This document shows, one piece after another, positions 47,488 through 57,840 of a stretch of 64,000 nt of DNA. Source of the stretch: Mytilisepta virgata (lineage: Eukaryota; Mollusca; Bivalvia; Mytilida; Mytilidae); the NCBI GenBank assembly GCA_028015205.1, contig JAPWFG010000054.1, positions 124,001 through 188,000 on the forward strand. The letters run 5' to 3'. The position numbers were made by a program, and so were the translations under genes. Within the stretch, counting starts at the first letter, position 1, and every line of letters begins with the position of its first letter. A model generated the notes under the pieces. The model ran no database searches and was not told where the DNA came from. It saw nothing but the letters and a program-made list of their open reading frames with translations.

Positions 47488-47883
47488 CCCCAGCCTCCCT
47501 CAAATACTGTACATCAACATTTTTACCCCCAGCCTCTCTCAGATACTGTACTTAATCAACATTTTTACCCCCAGCCTCTATCAAATACTTTACATCAACA
47601 TTTTTACCCCCAGCCTCCCTCAAATACTGTACATCAACATTTTTACCCCCAGCCTCTCTCAGATACTGTACTTAATCAACATTTTTACCCCCAGCCTCCC
47701 TCAAATACTGTACATCAACATTTTTACCCCCAGCCTCTCTCAAATACTGTACATCAACATTTTTACCCCCAGCCTCCCTCAAATACTGTACATAATCAAC
47801 ATTTTTACCCCCAGCCTCTCTCAAATACAGTACATCAACATTTTTACCACCAGCCTCCCTCGGATACTTTACATCAATTTTTA
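47488..47883 (+). repeat. minisatellite, 10 units of 39 or 42 bp
   Basis: The unit is CCCCCAGCCTCCCTCAAATA then CTGTACATCAACATTTTTA (39 bp). Three units carry an extra TAA-type triplet (CTTAATCAAC or CATAATCAAC, 42 bp). Both lengths are multiples of three, so the minus strand stays open and reads a 13- or 14-residue repeat (YLREAGGKNVDVQ) for 79 codons. The last unit is degenerate. The openness probably reflects unit length rather than a gene. Confidence 0.9.
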
Positions 47884-48026
47884 TTTTACTGTGAGCAGGT
47901 GCACGTTGCACTCCTTTCTCGGAAAGAGGATCATCGACATCGTTACATCCTTTGAAAATGCATGAACCTAGTTCAGAGCATTAATCATATTTTGGCATGT
48001 TCACATCGTTTGCTGTTTGTTGGCTT

Positions 48027-48137
48027 TTGCCACCTTATATACAAAACTATGTCAGAATGCCACTATGCCACCTTATATACAAAACTAGGTCAGAATGCCA
48101 CTATGCCACCTTATATACAAAACTATGTCAGCATCAT
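48027..48137 (+). repeat. three-copy tandem repeat, 38-bp unit
   Basis: ATGCCACCTTATATACAAAA then CTATGTCAGAATGCCACT occurs nearly three times, with single-base changes. Confidence 0.85.
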
Positions 48138-48562
48138 GAATTATATAAATATCTCCAGCATGAATTTTTCTAACAAGGAGTACCAGTTTACCAGGAGTTT
48201 ATACCAACTTTTTAAAGAGTATGTTAAAAATGTTAAATTTGAAACCTGCTCCCCTCTAGTGTGAGTTTTGTAAACTCGTGAAAATTTTTGACAGTTATGG
48301 TTGGCTCCTTAAGTTGGTTAGAAATGAGTATAGTTTTTTCATGTAAATTGCTGCTACGCCCAAAGGATGAAATGTTTGGTCCTTGATATTTTCTTGAGCC
48401 GCTATCACAGCTTAAATTTTTAATTTCATTTAAGCCAAAAAATTATTTCCAGATTGATACAAGACCTGCATTTATTTCACACTTAAAATGATCCTGGCTT
48501 TTTCTTTTTCCAAAATCATGGTCCTTCCAATAGCTATTTATTTATTTCAAATTTCATCCTGG

Positions 48563-48593
<31 letters not shown>

Positions 48594-48897
48594 AAAGCAA
48601 AATGATTCTCCCTTATGTTCCCTAAATTTCTGCTTCTTTCTGAATAATGAATTTGCCGCTATCCAAATTTTTGGGACTTTTTATTATTTTTGCAATAATA
48701 AAAAAATAAAAATAAACATTTAGTTAAAAAAATGATGAAATAAATAATTATGAAATACATTGTATCTGCAAAAACGGGGCGGAAGAATTCGTCTACAAAT
48801 GCAGTACACCATATTAGAATTATTTATATCTCAGGTCAAGGAAATGTTGTTGCACAGTCTTTGAAATAATGATAATGGTACGTAAAAAGAAGCCAAA
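48138..48897. other. gene-free stretch; poly-C tract; possible 5' UTR at the end
   Basis: A run of about 26 C occupies 48563-48588. Just before the exon that follows is a short upstream frame (ATG at 48877, nine codons including stop, MVRKKKPK) overlapping the main ATG by one base register. Confidence 0.45.
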
Positions 48898-49066
48898 ATG
48901 AAGATGAAAACCAGAAAAAATGGAGTTCCAAGGACCAGAGAGGAAAGACCATTAAATCGTTCATTTAATAGTCAACAAGCCAGAGAACAGGGATATTCAG
49001 ACCTCGGTTATACAGATTCGGACTCGGATGATGAACTGTCATGGGAAGATGACGGAGAATATTCCT
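48898..49066 (+). CDS. probable first coding exon of an unidentified protein
   Basis: An open frame from ATG (CCAAAATGAAG) gives MKMKTRKNGVPRTREERPLN and continues through RSFNSQQAREQGYSDLGY to an acidic, aromatic stretch TDSDSDDELSWEDDGEYS, with 56 complete codons and one extra base before a consensus donor T|GTAAGT at 49067. Translation would stop two codons after the donor if unspliced. The sharp switch from basic to acidic composition and the good donor look like a real gene start. The following exons (phase 1) are not convincingly placed; an acceptor at 49370 gives only AT-rich, non-protein-like sequence. The gene may continue outside the parts I can interpret, or this may be a relic. 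Confidence 0.45.
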
Positions 49067-50949
49067 GTAAGTAGGATTTTTTTTTGTGGGCCAAGGCAAA
49101 AAATGTCTGTTTCTGCAGATGTTTCCAGTTTTGTTGAAGCATGTAGTTTGCACAATTGTGTTAAAGATAATTGAATCTGATTGTGGATGGGAGGGGCACA
49201 GATGATACTATAGAAATATTTTTAAAAATTTCTGGTTTGTGAAAAAAAAATATGCTGTTAGTCAAATGTTAAACTGATGGAGCCTGTTCAGTGGAAAAAG
49301 CTGTTGAGGTCAAAATTCTTACATTTTTTGAATGGACACTATTATAAAAGTGATTTTGTTTTTGCAGGTTATTGTAATTTAAATTCTATATATATTAAAA
49401 TTTTTCCAGAATATTTTTGGACAACTTCTGTTATATATTTATGTTGGGTATGTAAAAGTGTAAGTCAATCAGATTTGCAGAAACAGATGTATTTTGTTAT
49501 GGCCAAGCTTGATAGTTTATTACTGTATTTCATTCATGTGTTGCCATAGTTATTGTGTCTATTAATGTCTTATGTTGTGTATTGTAAAAATTTTGGTGTT
49601 ATTGACATATCTGCTTCTCTAAAAGTTTCACTATCAGAAAAAATGCTGTTGTACCAGAAAATTTAAAGAAAATTAGGTAGAATTCAGGTCAGTTTCAATG
49701 TGATGGAAGTAAGGAAAGGGAGATAACTCAAATATTTTATTGTATGTTACAGGTGTATGTTTTTTTTCAGTGTAATTATTAGTAAATAATTAAGCATTTT
49801 ATTTCTAAATTTAATTAAATTTAAAAATATTGGGTATAGAAATGTACATATTTTTACACAGGTGTGTCTGAAACAAACAAAAAATATGGATGAAGGGGCA
49901 GTGTGAAACTGACAAATGATATATATCCATTCACCACATTACTCATCAGGTGAGCTGTGACTTCACTTTGTATTGGTTGTCTTGCTGTTTGGGCTACTTG
50001 GGATCAAACTGTGATAGATGGTCCCTATTTAAACTTGTTTATGTGGTCACTATTTTCAACCAATATGGCAGAAATTACCTACAACTAATTAAAATTATCT
50101 GAAAAAATATTTTTACTTTGTATGATCAACAGTTGGGCTACGAGAAAATAAAATTTAGTAGCCCGGACTGGGCGACCGGTTATTTCCTTGATTCAGTGGA
50201 AAGATCACCATTAAAACATTTTAAAATGTTTTATTTTAAAATTAAAATTATGATTGGGAGATCTTATAAGAAATTAGTAAACTGCCATTACCCAGTACAA
50301 AAGATCTGATTTAAGTTTGGTGAAATATGCAGGCTGGCAGATTGGGTGGTTGATCGAGCCGCTGGAAGGTATGGTAGGTGGGTGTTTGGTACCCAACAGT
50401 AATGAAGGAAAATCTCTGACAGATTTTTCTATTTGGACTTATAAATTAAATTAAAAACCAATAGAATCTTCAGCACATGCATGTTGTTGAGTAAGTTCAA
50501 TCTTTCATTTTTGGAAGCATATTAATTAGATGACTAAGATGTTCTTATAGCCATTAAAAATAAGCTATTTCATTCTAAACATGGTGTGACAGTTGAAATC
50601 ATCCAAACAACTGCCTAATAAAACTGAAGAAATGGTAGTCTTTAAGAAAATTTTCAAAGGTTAACTCATCCATGTAAAAATTGGTATTTGCTGCTTCTCT
50701 GTTCACAACAGTTTGGAGTTAGAGCAAGGACTGGTTGGCTTAGGGTCAGAATAATGTTTCAGGGTGAGGTGACATGTCTTTCAGTGAATGGTTACCGAGT
50801 GAGTGAGCTAGCAAGTTAAAGATCTAGCTCAGTGTGATGGTCTTTTACAAAGGAGGGTTTATGTTCATATATCAATATATGGTCTTTGCATCGGAAATAA
50901 ACACATATATTGATCATTCTCATTTTGCTTAGTTTCTTCTGTTAGCTTT
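49067..50949. other. no supported exon; possible intron of the preceding gene
   Basis: AT-rich sequence. Several CAG acceptors occur (49370, 49771) but none opens a frame with protein-like composition. Confidence 0.35.
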
Positions 50950-51489
50950 TTTATGCCCTGCCGCAACGCGACGGATGGACCTAGTAACGGTCTGCGACCA
51001 TGTATTCGTATGTCCTTCCATCCGTCACTGTTATTTTTCAGTGCAAATCTGTCTGTCTGTCCCTCTGTCCATCCGTCACAGTTATTTGTCAGCACAACTC
51101 CTCTGAGACCGTTGATCGGATTTCATTCAAATCTTTTAGGACTGTTAGTGTTAGTTACCATATGTACTTGATCCTAACCCACCGTCATTTTGATTTGACA
51201 AATTTTATTGGAGTTATTGGACTTTAACTTTTTTCTGAATTTGACACTATATGAGCATTTTGTCAGCACAACTCCTCTGAGAGCGCTGATCAGATTTTGT
51301 TCAAATTTTGTAGAATGGTTAGTCAACCCATGTAATTAATCCTAATATACCGCGATTTTGATTGGACAAATATTACGGGAGTTATGGGACTTTAATGCTT
51401 TTGTGCATGTGACACTAAAGGAACACTTTGTGGACGCAACTCCTCTAAGACTGCTGATCGGATTTCGTTCAAATTTTGTAGGATTTTTA
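50950..51489 (+). repeat. interspersed repeat with degenerate sub-repeats
   Basis: It starts TTATGCCCTGCCGCAACGCG and has CCATCCGTCA runs like the repeats at 57360 and 63350. The phrase CAACTCCTCT(G/A)AGA...CTGATC(G/A)GATTT then CATTCAAAT-type text recurs at about 51095, 51265 and 51440 (period about 165-175 bp). Confidence 0.7.
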
Positions 51490-52460
51490 GCTCACCTGGC
51501 CAAAGGCCATGTGAGATTTTGTCAACACTTGGTGTCCGTCGTCCATCTGTCGTCTGTCCGCCCGTCTGTAAACTTTTACATTTTCATCTTCTCTTCTGAA
51601 ACCCGTGGACCTATTGGACTGAAACTTGGCCTGAAGCTTCTGTGGAAGGTCCTTTACAAAGTTTGCATAAATCATCCCGGTTTGTGACACAAAATGGCCA
51701 CCATTAGCATTTTCATGTTCTGATTGGTCCAAATTTAAAACTTCTCCTTTGAAACCGTAAAGCCAAATGAACTTATTTTTGGTATGGAGCATCTATGGAA
51801 AGTCCTTTACAAAGTTTGCATAAATCATCCTGCTCTGTGAAACAAAATGGCCGCCATGACCATTTACATGTTCTGATTGGTTGAAATTTAAAACTTCTTC
51901 TCCCTTGAAACTGTAAAGCAAAATGAACTGATTTTTGGTATGGAGCATCTATGGAAGATCCTTTACAAAATTTGCATTAATCATCCCGGTTCATGAAACA
52001 AAATGGCCACCATGAGCATTACATGTTCTGATTGGTGGAATTTTAAAACTCCTCTGAAACTGTAAAGCCAAATAAACTGATTTTTGGTATGGACCATCTA
52101 TGGAAGGTCCTTTACAAAATTTGCATTGATCATCCTTGTCTGTGGAACAATTTGACCACCATGAACATTTACATTTTCTGATTGGTCGAAATTTAAACTT
52201 CTTCTCCTCTGAAACCATAAAGCCAAATGAACTAAATTTTGATATTGAGCATCTATGAAAGATCCTTTACAAACTTTGCATAAATTATCATAGTCTGTAA
52301 AACAAAATGGCCACCAGAAGCCTTTTATATGTTCTCATTGGTCAAATTTTAAAATTTTTCTCCTCTGAAACCGTTTGACCAATGAACTTATACTTGGTAT
52401 GAAGCATCTATAGAAGGTCATTTACAAAGTTTTCAGAAATCAATCTAGTCCATCAAATCA
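51490..52460 (+). repeat. tandem array, about 153-bp period, six units
   Basis: TTCT(G/C)ATTGGT recurs at about 51719, 51872, 52027, 52177 and 52333, always followed by AAATTTAAAACTTCTCCT-like, TTTTTGGTATGGAGCATCTA and GAAGGTCCTTTACAAA phrases, and preceded by AAAATGGCCACCAT. The head of the array (51490-51605) contains AGCTCACCTGGCC and ACTTGGTGTCCGTCGTCC, the same family that truncates the beta-tubulin gene. Confidence 0.85.
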
Positions 52461-53385
52461 AATCATAAGTTTGTGACTCCTGCAATTTTGATTCAACAAA
52501 TTTTATGGAAGTTATGTGACATTACAGGAACACTGTGGATGCAAATTTTTATCTGTATTGTACTGCAATTCCGGCGGTGGCGTTAACTAACTTCTTAAAA
52601 GCTATATTTTAGAAGGTGGAAGACCTGAATGCTTTATACTTTGTATATAGATGCCTTATGTTACGAAGTTTCCGTCTGTCATCTGTACATTGTCCTTGAC
52701 CTCATCTTCATGGTTCAGTGACTACTTGAAAAAAGTTAAGATTTTTTGTAATGTTAATTTTTCTCTTATTATGAGTAATAGGATAACTATATTTGGTATT
52801 TGCATACCTTACAAGGTCCTCATCCCCGTTAGACAGTTTTCAATTGACCTCGACCCCATTTCAAGGATCAGTGAACAAGGTTAAGTTTTGGTAGTGAAGT
52901 CCATATCTCAGATACTATAAGCAATAGGTCTAATATACTTGGTGTATGGAAGGATTGTAAGGTGTACATGTCCAACTGGCAGGTGTCATCTGACCTTGAC
53001 CTCATTTTCATGGTTCAGTGCTTATAGTTAAGTTTTTGTGTTTTGGCCTGTTTTTCGAATACTGTATGCAATAGGTCTACTATATTTGGTGTATGGAAGG
53101 ATTGTAAGGTGTACATATCCAACTGGCAGGTGTCATCTGGCCTGTTTTTTTGACTACTGTATGCAATAGGTCTACTATATTTGGTGTATGCAAGGATTTT
53201 AAGGTGTACTTGCCCAACTGACAAGTGTTGCTCTGTTACTATATTTTATCATTATTTACAGCTTAAAATTGATAATGTATGTCTGATTGCATTCACTTTC
53301 ATTAGAAATACACAACAGGCGAGACATTTTTGTGTGTCCACTCTTGTTTAAATATGTGCTGACATCCATACTGTGCCACCATTTC
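52461..53385 (+). repeat. tandem array, about 147-bp period, irregular
   Basis: GCAATAGGTCTA recurs at 52921, 53068 and 53163, followed by ATATTTGGTGTATG and AAGGATTGTAAGGTGTACAT. TGACCTTGACCTCATTTTCA marks the unit boundary. The third unit has lost about 50 bp. Confidence 0.8.
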
Positions 53386-53986
53386 AATAATCAGGGTTCG
53401 CACGGGTGCTTGAAAACCTGGAAAGTACTTGAAATTGAAAATGGGAAATTAAGGCCTTGAAGGTACTTGAAATTCTAATGAGGTCCTTGAAACTCCTTAA
53501 AAAACTGTTTTTAAAGAATAAAAAAAAAAATGGTTAAATTTTCTGTCATAAAAGTGTTTTTAATTCGTTTTCAGATCACTCGGTCTCGCGTTTATCGGTA
53601 TTTTTGTCAAGACTTTATATAAGTTTCGCGTATTTTCCCTTTTCTAAAAATAGCTACTTTTCTGTGAAACCGGTGCGTAGTAATTTCTGTGATGCGGTCA
53701 AGAAATAAATCTGACAGTTTAGTAATTAAACGATCCAGATTGATTTTTTGGTAACTTAAATTAACTTTAACTAATAAAACATCTTTCATTTACTTGATTA
53801 AATGTATTTTGCCGATGAATTTTAGTCACAGTGAGCAAACCCAAACTGAAAGTAGTTCGAAAGAACGTTGATGACATGCCTGGGAAATATAAATTCTGGT
53901 CCTTGAAAATTTGGAAATTGGTCCTTTAAAGTCCTTGAAATGTCCTTGAATTTTGTGGTAAAAAATGTGTATGAACCCTGAATAAT
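53386..53986. mobile_element. non-autonomous DNA element with CAGGGTTCG..AC ends and 6-bp target duplication
   Basis: The element is 53392-53980: it begins CAGGGTTCGCACGGGTGCTT and ends GTGTATGAACCCTG, with GAAAACC...CCTTGAAA-type subterminal repeats (GTACTTGAAATT, GTCCTTGAAATGTCC). Both flanks read AATAAT (53386-53391 and 53981-53986), supporting a 6-bp target duplication. No transposase. Confidence 0.82.
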
Positions 53987-54247
53987 ACACATTTTGTATA
54001 TCTTGTGGGGCTTTGATTTTCTCTGTTGGGGGGGGGGGGGGGGGGGGTTCGGGGGACATATGGATTTCCGCCGTCTACCGGCTACTTTGGAAAGCCCTGA
54101 TTTCTATGTTTGTTCAAATGCAGAAACACCTTATATAAGGACAAAACTTTCTACCGATTTCCTGTGTCAAGGATACTACTTTCAGATAAAAAAAAAACAA
54201 AGTGAAGAGTGGTGCTCAATAGTAATAAGATAAATTGTTGAAAACAG

Positions 54248-54253
54248 TTTATT
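54248..54253 (-). terminator. polyadenylation signal AATAAA of the B-box gene
   Basis: AATAAA on the minus strand lies about 54 bases after the TAA stop at 54307, a suitable distance for 3' end formation. Confidence 0.55.
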
Positions 54254-54306
54254 AACACGTTAATGAAAATAACTAAATAGTGATTTCTCTTTCATTTTAA
54301 TTCTCA

Positions 54307-55977
54307 TTATGTCATTTTCAGACAATGTATCTTTGCCTTGTCATTTAAAGGAGTCCTAGTATTACAACCAATCCATAGCATTCTATTTGTGTCAACACAC
54401 AGACTTAAAGGAAACTCAATGTCTAAATCTTCCATAACCCTACACATAATTACCTCCCCTTTCTCATTAAGTACATGTACAGCATTATTGTTATGATCAG
54501 AAACGACAAAAAAATTGTTATTTGATATAACATCCTTTGGTGTAAATTTTCTGTTGTCTGAATTAACACTATCACATCCTGTATATACCCACTCCTTTTG
54601 TCCCATCTTATTCAAAACGACCACCCTTCCCTCCCAGCTAATATTTAAAATATCAACAACACAGATATTATCATTATAGGTACAGATTCTTCGTGGCCAT
54701 GTAAACAGCCTCTCATTATCTCTGTCAAACTCATAAGTACGTTGTAGATCACCAAACTGATTTAAAACTATAACTTTCCTTACACTGTCTTTGGATGGAA
54801 TACTGAAATTATAAGAATCAGTTAAACCTACTAATATATCATTGTTTTCACAAATATGGAGTCCAAGTGTATATAGTGAAGGAAATGTTTTAAATGTCTT
54901 TATGTCATCATTATTATAAAGTTTCAGTTCTGGTCCACCTGATGAAATAAGTATTTCTCCATTTGGCATCATTGCCATGTCATAAACAGGTATGTTAACT
55001 TCTTTTATTATTTGTAATTTATTGTTGTCAAATTGAACTTTCTGTAAAGTTCCACCCATATAACTAGATATGATGCCTGTGTTATCTTTACAATGTAATA
55101 TTTTTGTCACACCGATTAAATTAGTTTGGTAAGTTTGCACAAGTTCAAGTCCTGGAACATCATACAATGCCCCAAAAGTTTGACTCTTTGATTTTTCAGC
55201 TGTATGAACTGGACTAAATTTTATCTTCTTCAGCTGGATTTGTTTTACAGATTTTCTGGGTAATGTTTTGTCAAGTGATTGGCTTGTTATGAAAATGTCC
55301 AATGCCTGATGTGACTGTATAGCTTGGTTGAGGTGTTGTTGTCTGTCTTGTAGGTCATCTTTGTTTTTAGTCACATCAGATAGTTCCTTTTTAATCTCAG
55401 TTTCTAATGGTTTCCATTTTGAATCAAGCTCCTGTATGAGTTCATGTGCATGTTTGGTGGCAGCCTCTTTTATTTCTTTTTCCTGATATAATATTTTGTT
55501 CTTTGTTTCTGTGTACAATTTATCCCCATCTATAAGGAGCTGTTGTAGCTTATCCTCTTCTTTATTGAAATATGAAACGTCAGACTTGATTTTAGAATTC
55601 ATATCCCGGATTTCACCAATTTTTGTTTTGTAAGCATCTTCAAGTTGATTTAATTTATGATTTTGATGAGATTGAACTAAACACTGAGAACAAATTGGCT
55701 GTTCACAGTCTGCACAATACACAACACACTTTTGTTCATCATGGCTAGAACAGTTTAGTTTCTGCAGATCCACTTTACGGATAGTTTCTGATGCATCTTC
55801 AGTTCCGCATTCCTTAAGACTTATAACTTTATGATTCCTGGAATGGATTCTAGAGTTACAAAGTTGACACAAAAAAAGGTCACAGTTTATACATTTCCAC
55901 TTTATTTCTGAAGATTCTTCACAAAATTGACACACTGCAGAAGTTTGTGCCTTTTCAGTAGATCTTGACAACGCCAT
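54307..55977 (-). CDS. RING-less TRIM-like protein: two B-boxes, coiled coil, NHL/propeller-like C-terminus
   Basis: Intronless, 556 aa. The start chosen is the first ATG in frame (AAAATGGCG at 55977); the open frame continues upstream to 56046 but without ATG. B-box 1 uses C16, C19, C29, C32, C37, C40, H45 and H49. B-box 2 uses C76, H79, C88, C91, C96, C99, H104 and H107, the classical C-x2-H spacing. Residues about 108-255 are a charged coiled coil. Residues about 275-556 contain repeated short strands with VLNQFGDLQ, VVVLNKMGQKEW and VHVLNEKGEV motifs, typical of NHL-type beta-propellers in this protein class. There is no RING finger, so it lacks the usual E3 ligase catalytic module. Such two-B-box/propeller genes are strongly expanded in bivalves and are often linked to immune responses; here that role is inference. 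AATAAA follows on the minus strand at 54248. Confidence 0.92.
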   Translation of the reverse strand: MALSRSTEKAQTSAVCQFCEESSEIKWKCINCDLFLCQLCNSRIHSRNHKVISLKECGTEDASETIRKVDLQKLNCSSHDEQKCVVYCADCEQPICSQCLVQSHQNHKLNQLEDAYKTKIGEIRDMNSKIKSDVSYFNKEEDKLQQLLIDGDKLYTETKNKILYQEKEIKEAATKHAHELIQELDSKWKPLETEIKKELSDVTKNKDDLQDRQQHLNQAIQSHQALDIFITSQSLDKTLPRKSVKQIQLKKIKFSPVHTAEKSKSQTFGALYDVPGLELVQTYQTNLIGVTKILHCKDNTGIISSYMGGTLQKVQFDNNKLQIIKEVNIPVYDMAMMPNGEILISSGGPELKLYNNDDIKTFKTFPSLYTLGLHICENNDILVGLTDSYNFSIPSKDSVRKVIVLNQFGDLQRTYEFDRDNERLFTWPRRICTYNDNICVVDILNISWEGRVVVLNKMGQKEWVYTGCDSVNSDNRKFTPKDVISNNNFFVVSDHNNNAVHVLNEKGEVIMCRVMEDLDIEFPLSLCVDTNRMLWIGCNTRTPLNDKAKIHCLKMT

Positions 55978-56329
55978 TTTAAATTCTTCTGTTGAAATAT
56001 AATATACTTCCTCATTTAATGACAGGTTTAGTTCTTTAAATATCAATCCTATTTACCTGTACTTATTACAGGTACATTGGATATATTTCTGTTTATAGCT
56101 ATAAATCTAGCCATTTTTCTTTTGCGACATAAATTATCTTTTTTATATACTTTATACCCTGCTTTTTCATTTTGCATACAATTTCATGTACATGTACATT
56201 TAGCTTCTATATTTATTTGTGAGACTCATCTTGCAATTTTGCAATTCATAAAATAAACCTCAAACCTAATTATGAAAAATTTTCCACCTTTGACGGATTT
56301 TTTATGTGCATACATTTGCACCTGTCAAA
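55978..56329. other. upstream flank of the B-box gene
   Basis: Probable 5' UTR and promoter on the minus strand. No clear TATA box or other motif. Confidence 0.4.
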
Positions 56330-56500
56330 GGACAAATATACCCAAGGAACAAAATAAAAAATGCAATCAATCGGACAGAAAAACCTGGGAAGACAAATGA
56401 ACAACCACAATCACAACAAATAAACTCTAAAAACTAAAAAACAATTAACAACATGAACTACAAAAACCAAGAGTGAACCCAGGTGCTCAGGAAGGGTAAA
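56330..56500 (-). repeat. retroelement-tail family copy, minus strand
   Basis: Reverse-complemented it reads AGCACCTGGGTTCACTCTTG, TTTTTGTAGTTCATGTTGTT, then TTTAGTTTTTAGAGTTTATT and TTGTCTTCCCAGG. This parallels the 3' region at 9060-9190 and the plus-strand copy at 25207-25345. Confidence 0.6.
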
Positions 56501-57091
56501 CAGCATATTAATTTGTCAGAAAAAGTCTGTTGAAATTTTAAAAGTTGATGACTCGGGTACACTGATGCAGAAAGAAATTTTGGATATTTTATCAATATTA
56601 TTAGTGCAGATAATAATTGTATTATTCCCTCAGTAGTGTTTCTTTGGTCATTAAATGGTTTTAAAATACCTATTTGATACCCTACCATTGGATCAACTGG
56701 CCAGGGGTCCTAAAGCAGTTCCCAGTCCCCTATAGAAAGTTATCTCTGTGCCTGAAAGTTTCCTGGAATTTGCCGGATTTCTGGATTTTGACCATTTTAG
56801 TCTCTATATATTCCTTTATTAACCAATGACTTAAAATACAATGTAGATCACCAAACTGTAAGTGGACCATTTAATATAACAGTAAGTTCTTGAAAGCTTG
56901 AATTTGTACAGTGCCGATACCCTGTATAAAAATTAATGCATTGGGCCTGTATAAACTTCCGGTTTCTGTTCTCAATAGAAAAATAGATCAATGTTGTTGC
57001 GGTTAAAAAAAAACAAACCTGAACGACAATATATTTGCCATATATAGTTATAACCACAATAAAAACAGAAATAAAATGTATTTGAAGTGAA
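56501..57091. other. gene-free stretch
   Basis: Nothing supportable. Confidence 0.4.
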
Positions 57092-57245
57092 TGGTTAATA
57101 AAGGTGTCATAAAATGGGTATTTTCAGATAATGCCTGTAATAATATATCATTTAGCCTCGGTCCTATACAGCTTACCTCGATCCAATACGACTGACTTGG
57201 ACATAATAAAGGCTTTATATGAAAATACCCATTTAATAACACTAT
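57092..57245. repeat. short inverted-repeat element (same family as 41673)
   Basis: GGTTAATAAAGGTGTCATAA then AATGGGTATTTTCA mirrors TGAAAATACCCATTTAATAA then CACTAT. An AGCCTCGG block inside is shared with the other copy (TGCCTCGG). Confidence 0.7.
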
Positions 57246-57319
57246 AATATAAAATATTGGATTCTTCTGTACTTTCACCCTTGTATCTCTGTCTATTGTA
57301 TTCCAGTGTATTTTGTATT

Positions 57320-57840
57320 TTTATACGGCCGTCAAAATTTTTGGTATACAAATGTCCGGCGTTCATCTGTCCGTCGTAAACATGTCACACCATAACTTGA
57401 GAACATTAACTGATCAAAATTTCATGAAACTTAACATAGTTGTTTCTTATGATGGTCAATCGATCTGTATACTTTTTGGGTGAAAATAAGATTAAAACTT
57501 TTTGAGTTACGGGACTTTTTAACTAAAACAGGGGTGTGTTTTTTTCACATGTCGCCCATATCTCAAAAACGATTTATGATTATTGCTTAAAACTTTACAC
57601 ACTTGTTAGTTATATTAATCTAAAGATCTGTATACTTTTTGGTGATGATTCAAAATTTTATTTCAGAGTTATTGAGTTTTTTGTAAAAAAAGGGGGGGTT
57701 TTCACATGTCGCGCCATATCTCAGAAACTATTAATGATTATTCCATAAAACTTCACACACTTGTTAGTTATATTAATCTGAAGATCTGTATACTTTTTCG
57801 TGAGGATTCTTTATTTTATTTTTGAGTTCAATATTGAATT
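57320..57840 (+). repeat. interspersed repeat (pair with 33180-33680)
   Basis: TTTATACGGCCGTCAAAATT, CATGAAACTTAACATAGTTG, GAAAATAAGATTAAAACTTT and CTTCACACACTTGTTAGTTA match the intronic copy. The inner part is itself two related units of about 180 bp (TTTTTCACATGTCGC and TTTTCACATGTCGCGCC). Confidence 0.75.

Noticed and set aside
47488..47883. CRISPR-like array of direct repeats
   Set aside because: Units are contiguous with no unique spacers, and the genome is clearly eukaryotic. It is a minisatellite.
51000..51227. Cysteine/proline-rich frames at 50953-51227
   Set aside because: They arise from CCATCCGTC-type interspersed repeat sequence, with overlapping alternatives in other frames.
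55980..56046. Longer N-terminus for the B-box protein
   Set aside because: The upstream open codons contain no ATG. The first ATG at 55977 has good context, and the extension is not protein-like.
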